The notes beneath the pieces were generated by a model, which was not told where the DNA came from, ran no database searches, and worked only from the letters and a program-made list of their open reading frames with translations. Both the position numbers and the translations under genes were made by a program. A stretch of DNA of 64,000 nt. Origin: Cryobacterium arcticum. GTDB lineage: Bacteria; Actinomycetota; Actinomycetes; Actinomycetales; Microbacteriaceae. Positions 8,306 through 16,620 of this stretch are shown in pieces. The first letter of the stretch is position 1, and each line of letters begins with the position of its first letter. The stretch is from the NCBI RefSeq assembly GCF_001679725.1, contig NZ_CP016282.1:2976001-3040000 (forward strand), read 5' to 3'.

Positions 8306-9657
8306 CCGCGCCCGAGCAGGACCCGAAGCACCTGCACCTGGCGTTCGACCTGTCGTTCACGCACTCGGAGGGCCGCTGGGCCCGGCCGGGCTCGTGGACC
8401 GGCCGCACCTTCCCCGACGTCAAGATGTTCCAGGAGCTCGCGATCACCGCCGAGCGCGGCGGCATCGACATGCTCTTCTTCGGTGACGGCACCGGCCTTC
8501 CCGACACCTGGCGCGGCTCCCCCGACGCCGCCGTCGAGTGGGGCGTGCAGTGGCCGCGGCACGACATGAGCCCGTTCATCGCCGCGATGAGCGCCGTGAC
8601 CCAGAACATCGGCTTCGGCCTGACGTATTCCTCCACGTTCATGCATCCGTTCTATGTGGCCCGGCTGCTCAACTCGCTCGACCACGTCACCGGCGGACGC
8701 ATCGCGTTCAACGTCGTGGCGTCGACCCGGCGAGCGGATGCGGCCAACTACGGCTTCGACGAGCTGCTCGAGCACAGCAAGCGGTACGAGCGCATGGACG
8801 AGTTCATCTCGGTGTGCCAGCAGCTCTGGGACTCGGTGGAGCCCGACGCGATCGTGATGGACCGGGAGACCGGCCGGTTCGCCGACCCGAGCAAGGTGCA
8901 CGCCATCGGGCACCACGGCGACTTCTTCGACGTGCAGGGGCCGCTCACCAGCGTGCCCAGCCCACAGGGGCACCCGGTGCTCGTGCAGGCCGGCAACTCG
9001 CCGCAGGGCATCGCCACGAGTGCCAAGTTCGCCGACCTCATCTTCGGGTTCGGCGGCAACCTGGCCGGCCAGCAGCGGCACCGGTCGCAGCTCGACCTGC
9101 AGCTCGCCGCCAACGGGCGCAACCCCGCCGACGTGGGCATCCTCTGGGCCACCCAGCTGGTGATCGGCCGCACCGCAGACGAGGCCACGGCCCGCAAGAA
9201 GGAGATGCTTTCCTATTGGGGTGACGAAGCGGTCGGCGCGTACCTGTCGTACAACGCCGGCTACGACTTCTCCACCGTGGGCGACACCATCGTGCTCGGG
9301 GAGCTGCAGGCCGAGATCGTGGCCGGCCACGCGTCCCCGTCGGGGTTCGTGGGGCAACTCGTGCAGGAGCTCGGCGGCGACCACTCGCTCTCCCGCACCG
9401 AGTTCTTCGAGCGCGGCTGGGAGCACGCCGTGGGCTACAACCAGACCCTCAGCGGCACCGCGTCCCAGCTGGCCGACCAGCTCGAGGAGAACTTCGCGGC
9501 CACCGGCTCCCGCGGCGGCTACATGATCGGCAACCCGCTGAGCATGCCCGCGTCGTACACCGACATCATCGACCTGCTGGTGCCGGAGCTCCGCCGCCGC
9601 GGCACCATGGGTGCGGCGTACCCCGGCTCGACGCTGCGCGCCAACCTGGCGTCGTGA
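8302..9657 (+). CDS. NtaA/SnaA/DszA-family FMN-dependent monooxygenase
   Basis: A second luciferase-like monooxygenase, 451 residues, of the longer NtaA/SnaA/DszA (nitrilotriacetate monooxygenase component A, DBT-sulfone monooxygenase) family. Motifs: HLAFDLSFTHSEGRW, then ELAITAERGGIDMLFFGD, GFGLTYSSTFMHPFYVAR, GRIAFNVVAS, a HHGDFFDVQGPL strand and GHPVLVQAGNSPQG. Enzymes of this family use FMNH2 from a separate reductase to cleave C-N or C-S bonds; riboflavin lyase and LadA are relatives. Two different monooxygenases side by side, with one reductase upstream, suggest sequential oxidations of one compound. ATGA and GTGA overlaps join it to both neighbours. Confidence 0.85.
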   Translation: MTAPEQDPKHLHLAFDLSFTHSEGRWARPGSWTGRTFPDVKMFQELAITAERGGIDMLFFGDGTGLPDTWRGSPDAAVEWGVQWPRHDMSPFIAAMSAVTQNIGFGLTYSSTFMHPFYVARLLNSLDHVTGGRIAFNVVASTRRADAANYGFDELLEHSKRYERMDEFISVCQQLWDSVEPDAIVMDRETGRFADPSKVHAIGHHGDFFDVQGPLTSVPSPQGHPVLVQAGNSPQGIATSAKFADLIFGFGGNLAGQQRHRSQLDLQLAANGRNPADVGILWATQLVIGRTADEATARKKEMLSYWGDEAVGAYLSYNAGYDFSTVGDTIVLGELQAEIVAGHASPSGFVGQLVQELGGDHSLSRTEFFERGWEHAVGYNQTLSGTASQLADQLEENFAATGSRGGYMIGNPLSMPASYTDIIDLLVPELRRRGTMGAAYPGSTLRANLAS

Positions 9658-11321
9658 GCCGCCGCGCGGGCCGGGGCCGCTCGGGCCCCGGCCCGCGCGG
9701 TGGTGGTGTTCACATCGGTGCCAACCCGGTCGGCGGTCGCGGCCCCTCGCTCGCCGAGCAGACCCTGCTGCTGTGCTGCCTGATCGGCGCCACCCAGATG
9801 ACGTGGGGCACCATCGTGCCCGCGCTGCCGCTCTATGTGGACCGCTTCGGAGCGACCGCCCTGGTGCTCGGCCCGATCATCGCCGCGTTCGGTTTCGGAC
9901 GGGTGCTGGCCAACATCCCCGCAGGCATCCTGCTGCGGTGGTGGAAGCCACGGCCCTATCTCTGGGCGGTGAGCCTGTTGCTCGTGGTGGTGACCGGCCT
10001 CACCGGGCTGGCCCCCGGCGCCGATTGGCTGATCGGTGCCCGGGTGCTCGCCGGGGTGCTCGGCGGCGCCGCGATCACCATCGGCTTCGCTATCCTCGTC
10101 TCCGGAGCCCCGCCCGCCCGGCGCGGCCGGGTGATGGCCACGGTCACCGCGGTGCAGATGTCGGCCGGGGCGATCGGGTCGTTCCTCGGCGGTCTGGTGC
10201 TCACCTGGTTCCCGCTCGAAGCGGTGTTCCTGGTCGCCAGCGTGCCCCTCGCCCTGGTGCTCGCCTGGGACGCCGTGCGCCCCGCCGCACACTACTGGCT
10301 CCCCCGCGGCCGGTCCGCGCAGCCGGCGGATGCGCCCCGCACCGTGGTCGAGCCTGTCGAGACCCCGCCCCGCACGGTGGTCGAGCCTTCAGTGACACCT
10401 GGCCAGGTCTACTTCGACAAGCTCAGTACGGCGTCGACAAGCTCGACCGACGAGATGGTCGCGACCCACATGCTGGCCTCGCCTTCAGAGGCACCTCACC
10501 AGGTCTACTTCGACAAGCTCAGTACGGCGTCGACAAGCTCGACCGACGAGATGGTCGCCACCCGCACGCGTGCTGCGCCTCTCGAGACCGACGCGACCCC
10601 GACGGTGGTCGAGCCTGTCGAGACCCCGCGAGCCGACCTCACGACGCACCCCACCACGCTGGTCGAGCCCGTCGAGACCCCGCGAGCTGATCTCGCGTCG
10701 CGCCCCGCGGCATCCGAAACCGGCCCCTCGGCGCCCAACTACGCAGGCGTGGGCGTCGCCGCGATCGTCATCGCGCTGGCGCTGAGCTCCTTCGCCACCT
10801 TCTTCGCCCGGTTCGGCGGCGAGCAAGGACTCGTGCCCGTGGCGGCCTACGACACCGGGGGTCTCACTCCGCTCACGCTCGGCGTCGCACTGGCCGCGGC
10901 CACGCTGCTGTCCCTGGCCGCGCTGCCCGTGGTTGGCTCGCTCATCGACCGCGGCTACCGGCTCGCCGTGCTCGTGCCCGGGGTGATCGCCTCCGCGGCC
11001 GCTCTGCTGATCTTCCCGATCGCCAACGGACCGTGGCTGTTCGCCCTGGCGATCGTGCTCTACGGACTCGCCACCAGCGTGGCCGGCATCGTGCCGACTG
11101 TGCTCATGAGCGAAGCGGTGCCGGCCCGGCAGAGCGGACTGGTGGTGGGCATCACCCGCACCGCCGGCGACCTCGGCGCGGTCGCGGGGCCGCTCGTGGC
11201 CCTGGCGGTCTACGACTCGAACGGGCTCTGGCCGGCGATTCTCGTGATCGTGGCGCTGCTCCTCCTAGCCAACCTCTCGCTGGCCCGGCTGCTCCTACAT
11301 ACCCGCGGGCGCCAGAAGTAG
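9654..11321 (+). CDS. MFS transporter with repeat-derived central loop
   Basis: Major facilitator family protein, 555 residues against about 400-430 for ordinary 12-TM relatives. The N-terminal half ends near residue 220, and the C-terminal half resumes at YAGVGVAAIVIALALSSF (about 360). Between them, residues about 230-349 are translated dispersed repeat: VEPVETP recurs four times, and a unit of 32 codons (YFDKLSTASTSSTDEM) occurs twice. The site is the large cytoplasmic loop between TM6 and TM7, where insertion is tolerated, and the frame is intact on both sides. The GTG start overlaps the previous stop. Its role could be export of an intermediate or uptake of the operon's substrate. Confidence 0.85.
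   Translation: MSRRAGRGRSGPGPRGGGVHIGANPVGGRGPSLAEQTLLLCCLIGATQMTWGTIVPALPLYVDRFGATALVLGPIIAAFGFGRVLANIPAGILLRWWKPRPYLWAVSLLLVVVTGLTGLAPGADWLIGARVLAGVLGGAAITIGFAILVSGAPPARRGRVMATVTAVQMSAGAIGSFLGGLVLTWFPLEAVFLVASVPLALVLAWDAVRPAAHYWLPRGRSAQPADAPRTVVEPVETPPRTVVEPSVTPGQVYFDKLSTASTSSTDEMVATHMLASPSEAPHQVYFDKLSTASTSSTDEMVATRTRAAPLETDATPTVVEPVETPRADLTTHPTTLVEPVETPRADLASRPAASETGPSAPNYAGVGVAAIVIALALSSFATFFARFGGEQGLVPVAAYDTGGLTPLTLGVALAAATLLSLAALPVVGSLIDRGYRLAVLVPGVIASAAALLIFPIANGPWLFALAIVLYGLATSVAGIVPTVLMSEAVPARQSGLVVGITRTAGDLGAVAGPLVALAVYDSNGLWPAILVIVALLLLANLSLARLLLHTRGRQK
10341..10705. repeat. Dispersed repeats inside the MFS coding sequence
   Basis: Several copies of GTGGTCGAGCCTGTCGAGAC and of the opposed arm CTTCGACAAGCTCAGTAC lie within the transporter gene. 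A 96-bp unit is tandemly duplicated (starting near 10404 and 10500), an exact multiple of three that preserves the frame. The same motifs are otherwise intergenic in this window. Confidence 0.9.
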
Positions 11322-11369
11322 AGCCGCTTCAGCGGCGGCGGCCGCGCCGCATCCGCCCTGCGCAAACTC

Positions 11370-11423
11370 ATTTCGGGAAAAAGCACGGTGCCAGCCCCCG
11401 CCAACCGTGCTTTCTCCCGAAAT
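11370..11423. terminator. 20-bp hairpin downstream of MFS gene
   Basis: The arms at 11370-11389 and 11404-11423 (ACCGTGCTTTCTCCCGAAAT) pair at 19 of 20 positions around a 14-nt C-rich loop, 49 bp after the MFS stop. It probably ends the operon, although there is no long T-run. Confidence 0.75.
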
Positions 11424-11473
11424 CAAACGCGGCCGCACCACGACGACGACGTTCGATGCCGGTGCGCACCCAG

Positions 11474-11623
11474 CGAGGTCTCGACAAGCTCGACCGACGA
11501 GCGGGGCACGACACACAGACACGTCACGAGGTCTCGACGGGCTCGACCGACGAGCGGGGCACGACACACAGACACGTCACGAGGTCTCGACGGGCTCGAC
11601 CGACGCGCGGGGCATGACCCATA
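11474..11623. repeat. Dispersed repeat array upstream of the two-component system
   Basis: Three tandem units of about 55 bp carry GGTCTCGACAAGCTCGACCG or GGTCTCGACGGGCTCGACCG followed by ACGAGCGGGGCACGAC. It shares the 443-bp intergenic region (11322-11764) with the hairpin at 11370 and the TTCAGC boxes at 11667. Confidence 0.88.
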
Positions 11624-11666
11624 GACGCGCCGCCGCGCGCATCAGCGCAGGGCCGGGCAGGGCGGT

Positions 11667-11683
11667 TTCAGCTTGCCTTCAGC
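11667..11683 (+). promoter_or_regulatory. TTCAGC direct-repeat box upstream of response regulator
   Basis: TTCAGC occurs at 11667-11672 and 11678-11683, an 11-bp period (one helical turn), about 80 bp before the response-regulator start. The same boxes precede the PepSY gene at 13913. This is the spacing expected for an OmpR-family regulator dimer, suggesting autoregulation. Confidence 0.65.
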
Positions 11684-11764
11684 GGCATCCGCCAGACTGA
11701 GCCGGATAGCCGCGGCAACAGCGGCGCACCGACACGACAAGACCGACACGACGATGGGGGCCGG

Positions 11765-12442
11765 ATGCGAGTGCTGGTGGTGGAAGACGAGGTGCGGCTG
11801 GCGACCGGGCTCAAGCGCGGCCTCGAGGCCGAGGGCTTCGCGGTCGACGTGGCCGGCACTGGACCCGACGGGCTCTGGCTGGCCCGCGAGAACGAATACG
11901 CGGTGATCCTGCTCGACATCATGCTTCCAGGCCTCAGCGGTTACCGCGTCTGCGAGACCCTGCGCGCCGAGCAGAACTGGACGCCGATCCTCATGCTCAC
12001 CGCCAAGGACGGCGAGTGGGACCAGATCGAGGCGCTCGACACCGGCGCCGACGACTACCTCACCAAACCCTTCTCCTCCGCGGTGCTGCTGGCCCGGATG
12101 CGCGCGCTGATCCGTCGCGGCGCCACCGCCAGGCCCACCGTGCTGCGCGCCGGCGACCTGCACCTCGACCCCGCCACCCGCCGGGTGAGCCGCGGCGACA
12201 CCGTTGTCGACATCACGTCCCGCGAGTTCGCCGTGCTCGAGTACCTGATGCGCAACCGGGGCTCCGTTGTGAGCAAACGCGATGTGCTGGACAACGTCTG
12301 GGATTTCGACTTCGAGGGCGACCCCAACATCGTCGAGGTCTACGTGCGGCACCTGCGCAACAAGGTGGACCGCCCGTTCGACCGGGCCGCGATCGAGACC
12401 CTCCGCGGCGCCGGCTACCGGTTGGCGGCCGACGGTGGCTGA
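11765..12442 (+). CDS. OmpR/PhoB-family response regulator
   Basis: DNA-binding half of a two-component system, 225 residues. The receiver domain (about 1-115) has acidic pocket E7/D8, phospho-acceptor D51 in [10 protein letters not shown]79 and K101 in TKPF. The C-terminal winged helix (about 130-222) has [19 protein letters not shown] and [13 protein letters not shown]. It overlaps the kinase gene by 8 bp. It likely binds the TTCAGC direct repeats upstream of itself and of the PepSY gene. Confidence 0.93.
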   Translation: MRVLVVEDEVRLATGLKRGLEAEGFAVDVAGTGPDGLWLARENEYAVILLDIMLPGLSGYRVCETLRAEQNWTPILMLTAKDGEWDQIEALDTGADDYLTKPFSSAVLLARMRALIRRGATARPTVLRAGDLHLDPATRRVSRGDTVVDITSREFAVLEYLMRNRGSVVSKRDVLDNVWDFDFEGDPNIVEVYVRHLRNKVDRPFDRAAIETLRGAGYRLAADGG

Positions 12443-13883
12443 GCGGCGCGGCACCCGCGGCCGGTCGCTCCGCGGCCGTATCACCCTCGTCTCCACCGCG
12501 ATCGTGGCCGCCACCCTCGTGGTCGGGGCGCTCCTGTTCGTGCTGGTGCTGCGCACGGTGCTGCTCGACGAGGTAAACAACGCGGTCGACCGTGACCTCT
12601 CCCAACTGCAGACCACCCTGGAGGACACGGGCGCGGCAACGGGCTTCGACGTCGATGACGACGAGATCTTCGTGCAGGTCACCGACGCATCCGGCGCCCT
12701 GGTGACCGGCAGCGAGGCTCTCGACGGCACGCCGGTCGTGCTCGAGAAAGACAGTGACGCCCAGGTCGTGCGGCTGCCCGGCGAGGATGCCGCCTATCTC
12801 GTGGCTGTCGACGAAGACAACGACGTCACCATCGCCGCCGGTCGCAGCCTGGAGACCATCGACGAGTCGGTGAGCACGGTCGCCTGGCTGCTCGCCGGTG
12901 CGGTGCCGCTGCTGCTCGGCGTCGTGGCCCTGCTCACGTGGATCGTGGTGGGCCGTGCCCTGGCGCCGGTCGAACGGATGCGCCGCGAGGTCGACGCCGT
13001 CACCGCCGCCAACCTCGACCGGCGGGTGGCCGATCCGGGCCGCGGCGACGAGATCGGCCGGCTCGCCCGCACCATGAACAGCATGCTCGACAGGCTCGAC
13101 ACCTCGCAGCGGACGCAGCGCCAGTTCGTGTCGGATGCCTCGCACGAGCTGCGCTCCCCGCTGGCCTCCCTGCGCCAATACGCCGAGGTGGCCCAGGCGC
13201 ACCCCGATCGGATGAGCCTGGGCGACCTCTCGGAGGCGGTGCTCGACGAGGGCGCCCGGTTGGAACGCCTCGTGCGCGGGATGCTGTTACTCGCGCAGGT
13301 CACCGAGCGCTCTCTGCAGGCCACCGGCCGAGCCGTGGACCTGGACGACCTCGTGCTCGCCGAGGCACGCCGGCTGCGGGACACCATGGCGCTGACGATC
13401 GACGCCACCGCCGTCGGAGCGGCCCGGGTGCACGGCGACGAGAACCTGCTCGGGCAGGTGGTGCGGAACCTCGTGGACAACGCCGCCCAGCACGCCGTGG
13501 GCCGGGTGAACCTGTCCGTGGGGGTCACGGCCACCCAGGTCGTGCTCGTGGTGGAGGACGACGGGCACGGGATACCGGCCGAGGAGCGGGACCGGGTGTT
13601 CGAGAGGTTCGTGCGGCTGGACGAGTCGCGGGCGCGCGCCTCCGGCGGCACCGGCCTGGGGCTGGCGATCGTGCGGGAGACCGTGCAGGCGCACGGCGGC
13701 ACCGTGCTGGTCACGGCGGGAGCCCTCGGCGGCGCCCGGTTCGAGGTGCGGCTGCCCGCGGCCGACGACGGCTCCGCGGAAGGCACCGGCCCCGATGTCG
13801 ACGCCCCGCGCCCGGAGGCGACGGGCAGCAAGCCCGACCGCGGCACGGCGGCCGGCGACGACGCATCCGGCGGTCTCGCCTAA
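12435..13883 (+). CDS. Sensor histidine kinase (HAMP-HisKA-HATPase)
   Basis: Membrane kinase partner of the preceding regulator, 482 residues from the GTG at 12435. TM1 spans about residues 17-43. An acidic extracytoplasmic sensor of about 100 residues follows, then TM2 at about 148-172 and a HAMP domain. The H-box is [14 protein letters not shown] (H237), the N-box [11 protein letters not shown]1 EDDGHGIP and G2 [11 protein letters not shown] hydrophilic tail of about 50 residues follows the ATPase domain. The extracytoplasmic segment is rich in Asp/Glu, compatible with sensing cations or envelope stress, but the signal is unknown. Confidence 0.92.
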   Translation: MAERRGTRGRSLRGRITLVSTAIVAATLVVGALLFVLVLRTVLLDEVNNAVDRDLSQLQTTLEDTGAATGFDVDDDEIFVQVTDASGALVTGSEALDGTPVVLEKDSDAQVVRLPGEDAAYLVAVDEDNDVTIAAGRSLETIDESVSTVAWLLAGAVPLLLGVVALLTWIVVGRALAPVERMRREVDAVTAANLDRRVADPGRGDEIGRLARTMNSMLDRLDTSQRTQRQFVSDASHELRSPLASLRQYAEVAQAHPDRMSLGDLSEAVLDEGARLERLVRGMLLLAQVTERSLQATGRAVDLDDLVLAEARRLRDTMALTIDATAVGAARVHGDENLLGQVVRNLVDNAAQHAVGRVNLSVGVTATQVVLVVEDDGHGIPAEERDRVFERFVRLDESRARASGGTGLGLAIVRETVQAHGGTVLVTAGALGGARFEVRLPAADDGSAEGTGPDVDAPRPEATGSKPDRGTAAGDDASGGLA

Positions 13884-13912
13884 AACCGCTCAAGTCGCTT
13901 TCTGAAACCGGC

Positions 13913-13939
13913 TTCAGCGGGCTTCAGCCTGGCTTCAGC
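13913..13939 (+). promoter_or_regulatory. Triple TTCAGC box upstream of PepSY gene
   Basis: TTCAGC occurs at 13913-13918, 13923-13928 and 13934-13939, at 10- and 11-bp periods, 66-92 bp before the PepSY start. This matches the box in front of the response-regulator gene and marks the PepSY gene as a probable target of the two-component system. Confidence 0.7.
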
Positions 13940-14004
13940 ACCGCCCCGCCAGAGTAGGGGAACAGCCGCGCACCGCGTGGACACACTCGACCAAGGGACA
14001 CCTC

Positions 14005-14595
14005 GTGAAGAAGAAGACCATCTGGATCACCTCCGCCGCCGTCGCCGCCGTACTCGTGGCCGGGGGCGCGGGGCTGGCCATCGCCGACACGTTCGATTCC
14101 GACGCCCCGCTCACCGGAAGCACCCTCGACAAGGCCAGCGCCGCCGCGCTCGACGCCGTGGGCAGCGGCACGGTCACCGACACCGAGACCACCGACGACA
14201 ACACCGCCCAGGCCTTCGAGGTCGAGGTGACCCTCGCGGACGGCACCGACGTCGACGTCGCCCTGGACAAGTCGTTCGCCGTGCTCTGGGTCGACGGCCT
14301 GCCCACGGCCGGGGCCACCGCGGTCCCGACGGACGGCTCCCCCAGCACCGGAACCGACGACAATGGCGGCTCCGACCTCGCACCCCTCACCGAGGCAGAC
14401 CGGTCGTCCGCGTCGGAGGCGGCCCTGGCCGCGATAACGCCGGGCACCGTGGGCACCGTCACCGAGGTCGAGCGCAGCGACGACTTCGATCACGCCTACG
14501 AGGTGGAGATCACGCTCGACAACGGCCAGGACATCGACGTCGAACTCGACGCCGACTTCGCGGTCGTCAAGATCGACGACGCACCGACGGCCTAG
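14005..14595 (+). CDS. Secreted/anchored double-PepSY-domain protein
   Basis: 196 residues. It has a Lys-rich signal segment (KKKTIWITSAAVAAVLVAGGAGLAIAD) followed by two PepSY-like units (about residues 38-95 and 125-190). Each has an EVEVTLADGTDVDVALD- or YEVEITLDNGQDIDVELD-type hairpin, joined by a Thr/Ser/Gly-rich linker. PepSY domains are extracytoplasmic and often modulate envelope processes or sit beside two-component systems. The GTG at 14005 follows AAGGGA (13993-13998). Position after the kinase and shared TTCAGC boxes suggest it is both a target of and a feedback partner for the sensor. Confidence 0.82.
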   Translation: MKKKTIWITSAAVAAVLVAGGAGLAIADTFDSDAPLTGSTLDKASAAALDAVGSGTVTDTETTDDNTAQAFEVEVTLADGTDVDVALDKSFAVLWVDGLPTAGATAVPTDGSPSTGTDDNGGSDLAPLTEADRSSASEAALAAITPGTVGTVTEVERSDDFDHAYEVEITLDNGQDIDVELDADFAVVKIDDAPTA

Positions 14596-14636
14596 CCACC
14601 TACCCGCGGTCAGGCTGGCGGGGTCATGCCGGCGGT

Positions 14637-15176
14637 TCAGGCCACGTGGTCGGCGAAACGGGCCAGCATCGTGGTCCCGCTGCGGGACGGCACCGGGCTT
14701 GTCATGGCACCGGGCAGGGTTCCCGCCAGGCTGGGCAACGCACCCGGCAGTGTCCCCGGTGTACTCCCCGGCTTGGCCTCCGGCAGGCTGCCACCCGCAT
14801 CGGTAGCCCGGCGGGCCAGGGCCCGAGCGCGGAGCATCGAGATGAACAGGCGGGCCACAGCGGCCACCAGGGCCAGCGGAGAACAGACGAGCAGCAGCCC
14901 GACACCTACCGAGGTCAACCGGGCCAGCACCGCCGCATCCGAACCGATGCCGACCAGGCTCAGCTCCAGGAGCAGGAACCCGGTGGCGGCCACGACGAAG
15001 GAAAGCACGAGTGCGGTGACGAGAGCGGGGACCGCGGAGCGCTCCCGGCGCACCATCAGGTTCACCGCGTCGATCACGAACGAGACCGCGAACGGCAGCA
15101 CAGCGCAAAGCAGAACGACGGCCGGGTAGGCGGCGAGTTCGCCGAACATTTGCGCGCCCGTAGTCACACCAGCCAT
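14637..15176 (-). CDS. Hypothetical membrane protein
   Basis: 179 residues with about three hydrophobic segments (AYPAVVLLCAVLPFAVSFVI, then ALVTALVLSFVVAATGFLLL and SVGVGLLLVCSPLALVAAV) and a Pro/Ser/Gly-rich cytoplasmic tail. I do not recognise a family. It converges with the PepSY gene and stands alone. Coding is supported by membrane-segment structure and codon use, but no function can be given. Confidence 0.6.
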   Translation of the reverse strand: MAGVTTGAQMFGELAAYPAVVLLCAVLPFAVSFVIDAVNLMVRRERSAVPALVTALVLSFVVAATGFLLLELSLVGIGSDAAVLARLTSVGVGLLLVCSPLALVAAVARLFISMLRARALARRATDAGGSLPEAKPGSTPGTLPGALPSLAGTLPGAMTSPVPSRSGTTMLARFADHVA

Positions 15177-15300
15177 GTGGTCCCCATCCCCTCAGCACCT
15201 GCTGCCCGGGTCAGTGACCCAGTGATGACCGTACCAATCGGGGGGCCCCCGGACGGGCATCCAATCTCCCCCAATTCGGGTCCCCCGCATTCGGGGAGAG

Positions 15301-16506
15301 CTACAGCCAGGAGTCGCGGTGGTCCTCGATGAAGCGGCGCACGGTGGTGGCCGGCCGGCCGGTCAGCCGGCGGATGCTGCGGTTCGGCAGCCGCAGCGCG
15401 CGCAGCCGCACCGACCGGAAAAGTGAAGCCTGCCGGGCAATCTCGGTGGGCGAGGCGCCGAGCCCGGCCAGCCGCTGCTCGAAGTCGGCGTCGGTCGTGG
15501 GCGTGTAGCGGATCGGCCGGTCCAGCACCTCGCCGAGCAGCTCCGCGACTTGCGTGTACCCCAGCGCCTGCTCGCCGGAGAGCGCGTAGCTCTTGCGCAG
15601 GTGGCCGGACTCGCCGAGCACCCGGGCGGCGACGCGGGCCACGTCCCGCGCATCGACGAACGCCACGTGGGCGGCGGCGGCCGGCAGGGCGATCTCACGG
15701 CGCCGGCGGATGTCGTCCCGGTAGGTGCTGCTCAGGCTCTGCAACACCACGTTGGGCCGCAGCACCGTGTAGGGAGTGCGGGTGCGTTTGAGGTAGCGCT
15801 CCACGTCGTGCTGCGGCGACCGGGCCTGCAACGGCACGCCCTGCTGCGACAGGAACACGATCTGTCGCACTCCGCTCTCCATGGCCGTGTCGATGAAGGG
15901 GATCAGGGTGCGGCCCACCTCGCCGACGGTCGGCGGGAGCACCAGGAAGACCCGGTCCACCCCGGCCAATGCGCTCGCCCAGGTGCCCCGGTCGGCGAAG
16001 TCGAACGCCCGCACCGTTGCCGCCTGGGCCCCGGCTGGCAGAGCGGATGCGACGGTCTGACCCGGATGCCCGGCCGCGGGCAGCGCCCCCGGCCGGCCGT
16101 TCGCCGCCGTTGCGGCCGGCCCGACCGTGGTGCCGGGCTTGCGGGTGGGGTTCTGCAGGGGTTTCTGGTTGGGCGCCCGGGACGGTTTGCCGAGGGGCCG
16201 GCCCGGGCCGGAGCTCTCGGGGCGCCCGCCACCGGCTCGGCCGCCGACGCCGCTGGCGCCGCTGCCGCCGAATCCGCTGCCGGCGGCGGCACCGCCTGAC
16301 GTGCGGGAGGCTCCCCCGGCAGAGATGCCACTCGCGCGCCGGGCGCCGTCGGCGATCCAGGCGCGTGGGTCGCGCATCCCGGCGACCACGGGCTCCCCGG
16401 CCTCGACGAGAGCGTCGACGACGGCCCGACCGATGGTGCCGGAGGCCCCGGTGACGAGCACCCCCGCGGCACGGCGCGACGACGGGGCGGGGCGGGCGTC
16501 GGTCAT
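15301..16506 (-). CDS. NmrA-like NAD(P)-binding protein with low-complexity insertion
   Basis: Atypical short-chain/NmrA family protein, about 401 residues from the ATG at 16506. The dinucleotide motif VTGASGTIG lies at residues 18-26. After the second strand comes an insertion of about 110 residues rich in Gly, Ala, Ser and Pro (about 52-163). The fold then resumes at VRAFDFADRGTWASALAGVDRVFLVLPP, then VRQIVFLSQQGV and VLRPNVVLQSL. Relatives act as redox-sensing regulators or quinone/ether reductases (QorB-like). The insertion falls where the third strand should follow at once and is unusual. A start at 16566 would add 20 residues. Confidence 0.78.
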   Translation of the reverse strand: MTDARPAPSSRRAAGVLVTGASGTIGRAVVDALVEAGEPVVAGMRDPRAWIADGARRASGISAGGASRTSGGAAAGSGFGGSGASGVGGRAGGGRPESSGPGRPLGKPSRAPNQKPLQNPTRKPGTTVGPAATAANGRPGALPAAGHPGQTVASALPAGAQAATVRAFDFADRGTWASALAGVDRVFLVLPPTVGEVGRTLIPFIDTAMESGVRQIVFLSQQGVPLQARSPQHDVERYLKRTRTPYTVLRPNVVLQSLSSTYRDDIRRRREIALPAAAAHVAFVDARDVARVAARVLGESGHLRKSYALSGEQALGYTQVAELLGEVLDRPIRYTPTTDADFEQRLAGLGASPTEIARQASLFRSVRLRALRLPNRSIRRLTGRPATTVRRFIEDHRDSWL

Positions 16507-16543
16507 GTCCCTTACGTTAGCGCCGCGAGAGCTCCCACCACCT

Positions 16544-16603
16544 CGCGAAAGCGGGCGTGTGGTCACCTCAGCGCCACGAAGCAGCCAGACGACCGCTTTC
16601 GCG
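16544..16603. terminator. Hairpin downstream of GH36 gene
   Basis: The arms at 16544-16554 (CGCGAAAGCGG) and 16593-16603 pair over 11 bp around a 38-nt partly self-complementary loop. It lies 17 nt after the alpha-galactosidase stop and just upstream of the NmrA-like start. It probably ends the galactoside operon. Confidence 0.5.
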
Positions 16604-16620
16604 GATGTGGGCGGGTCGGG

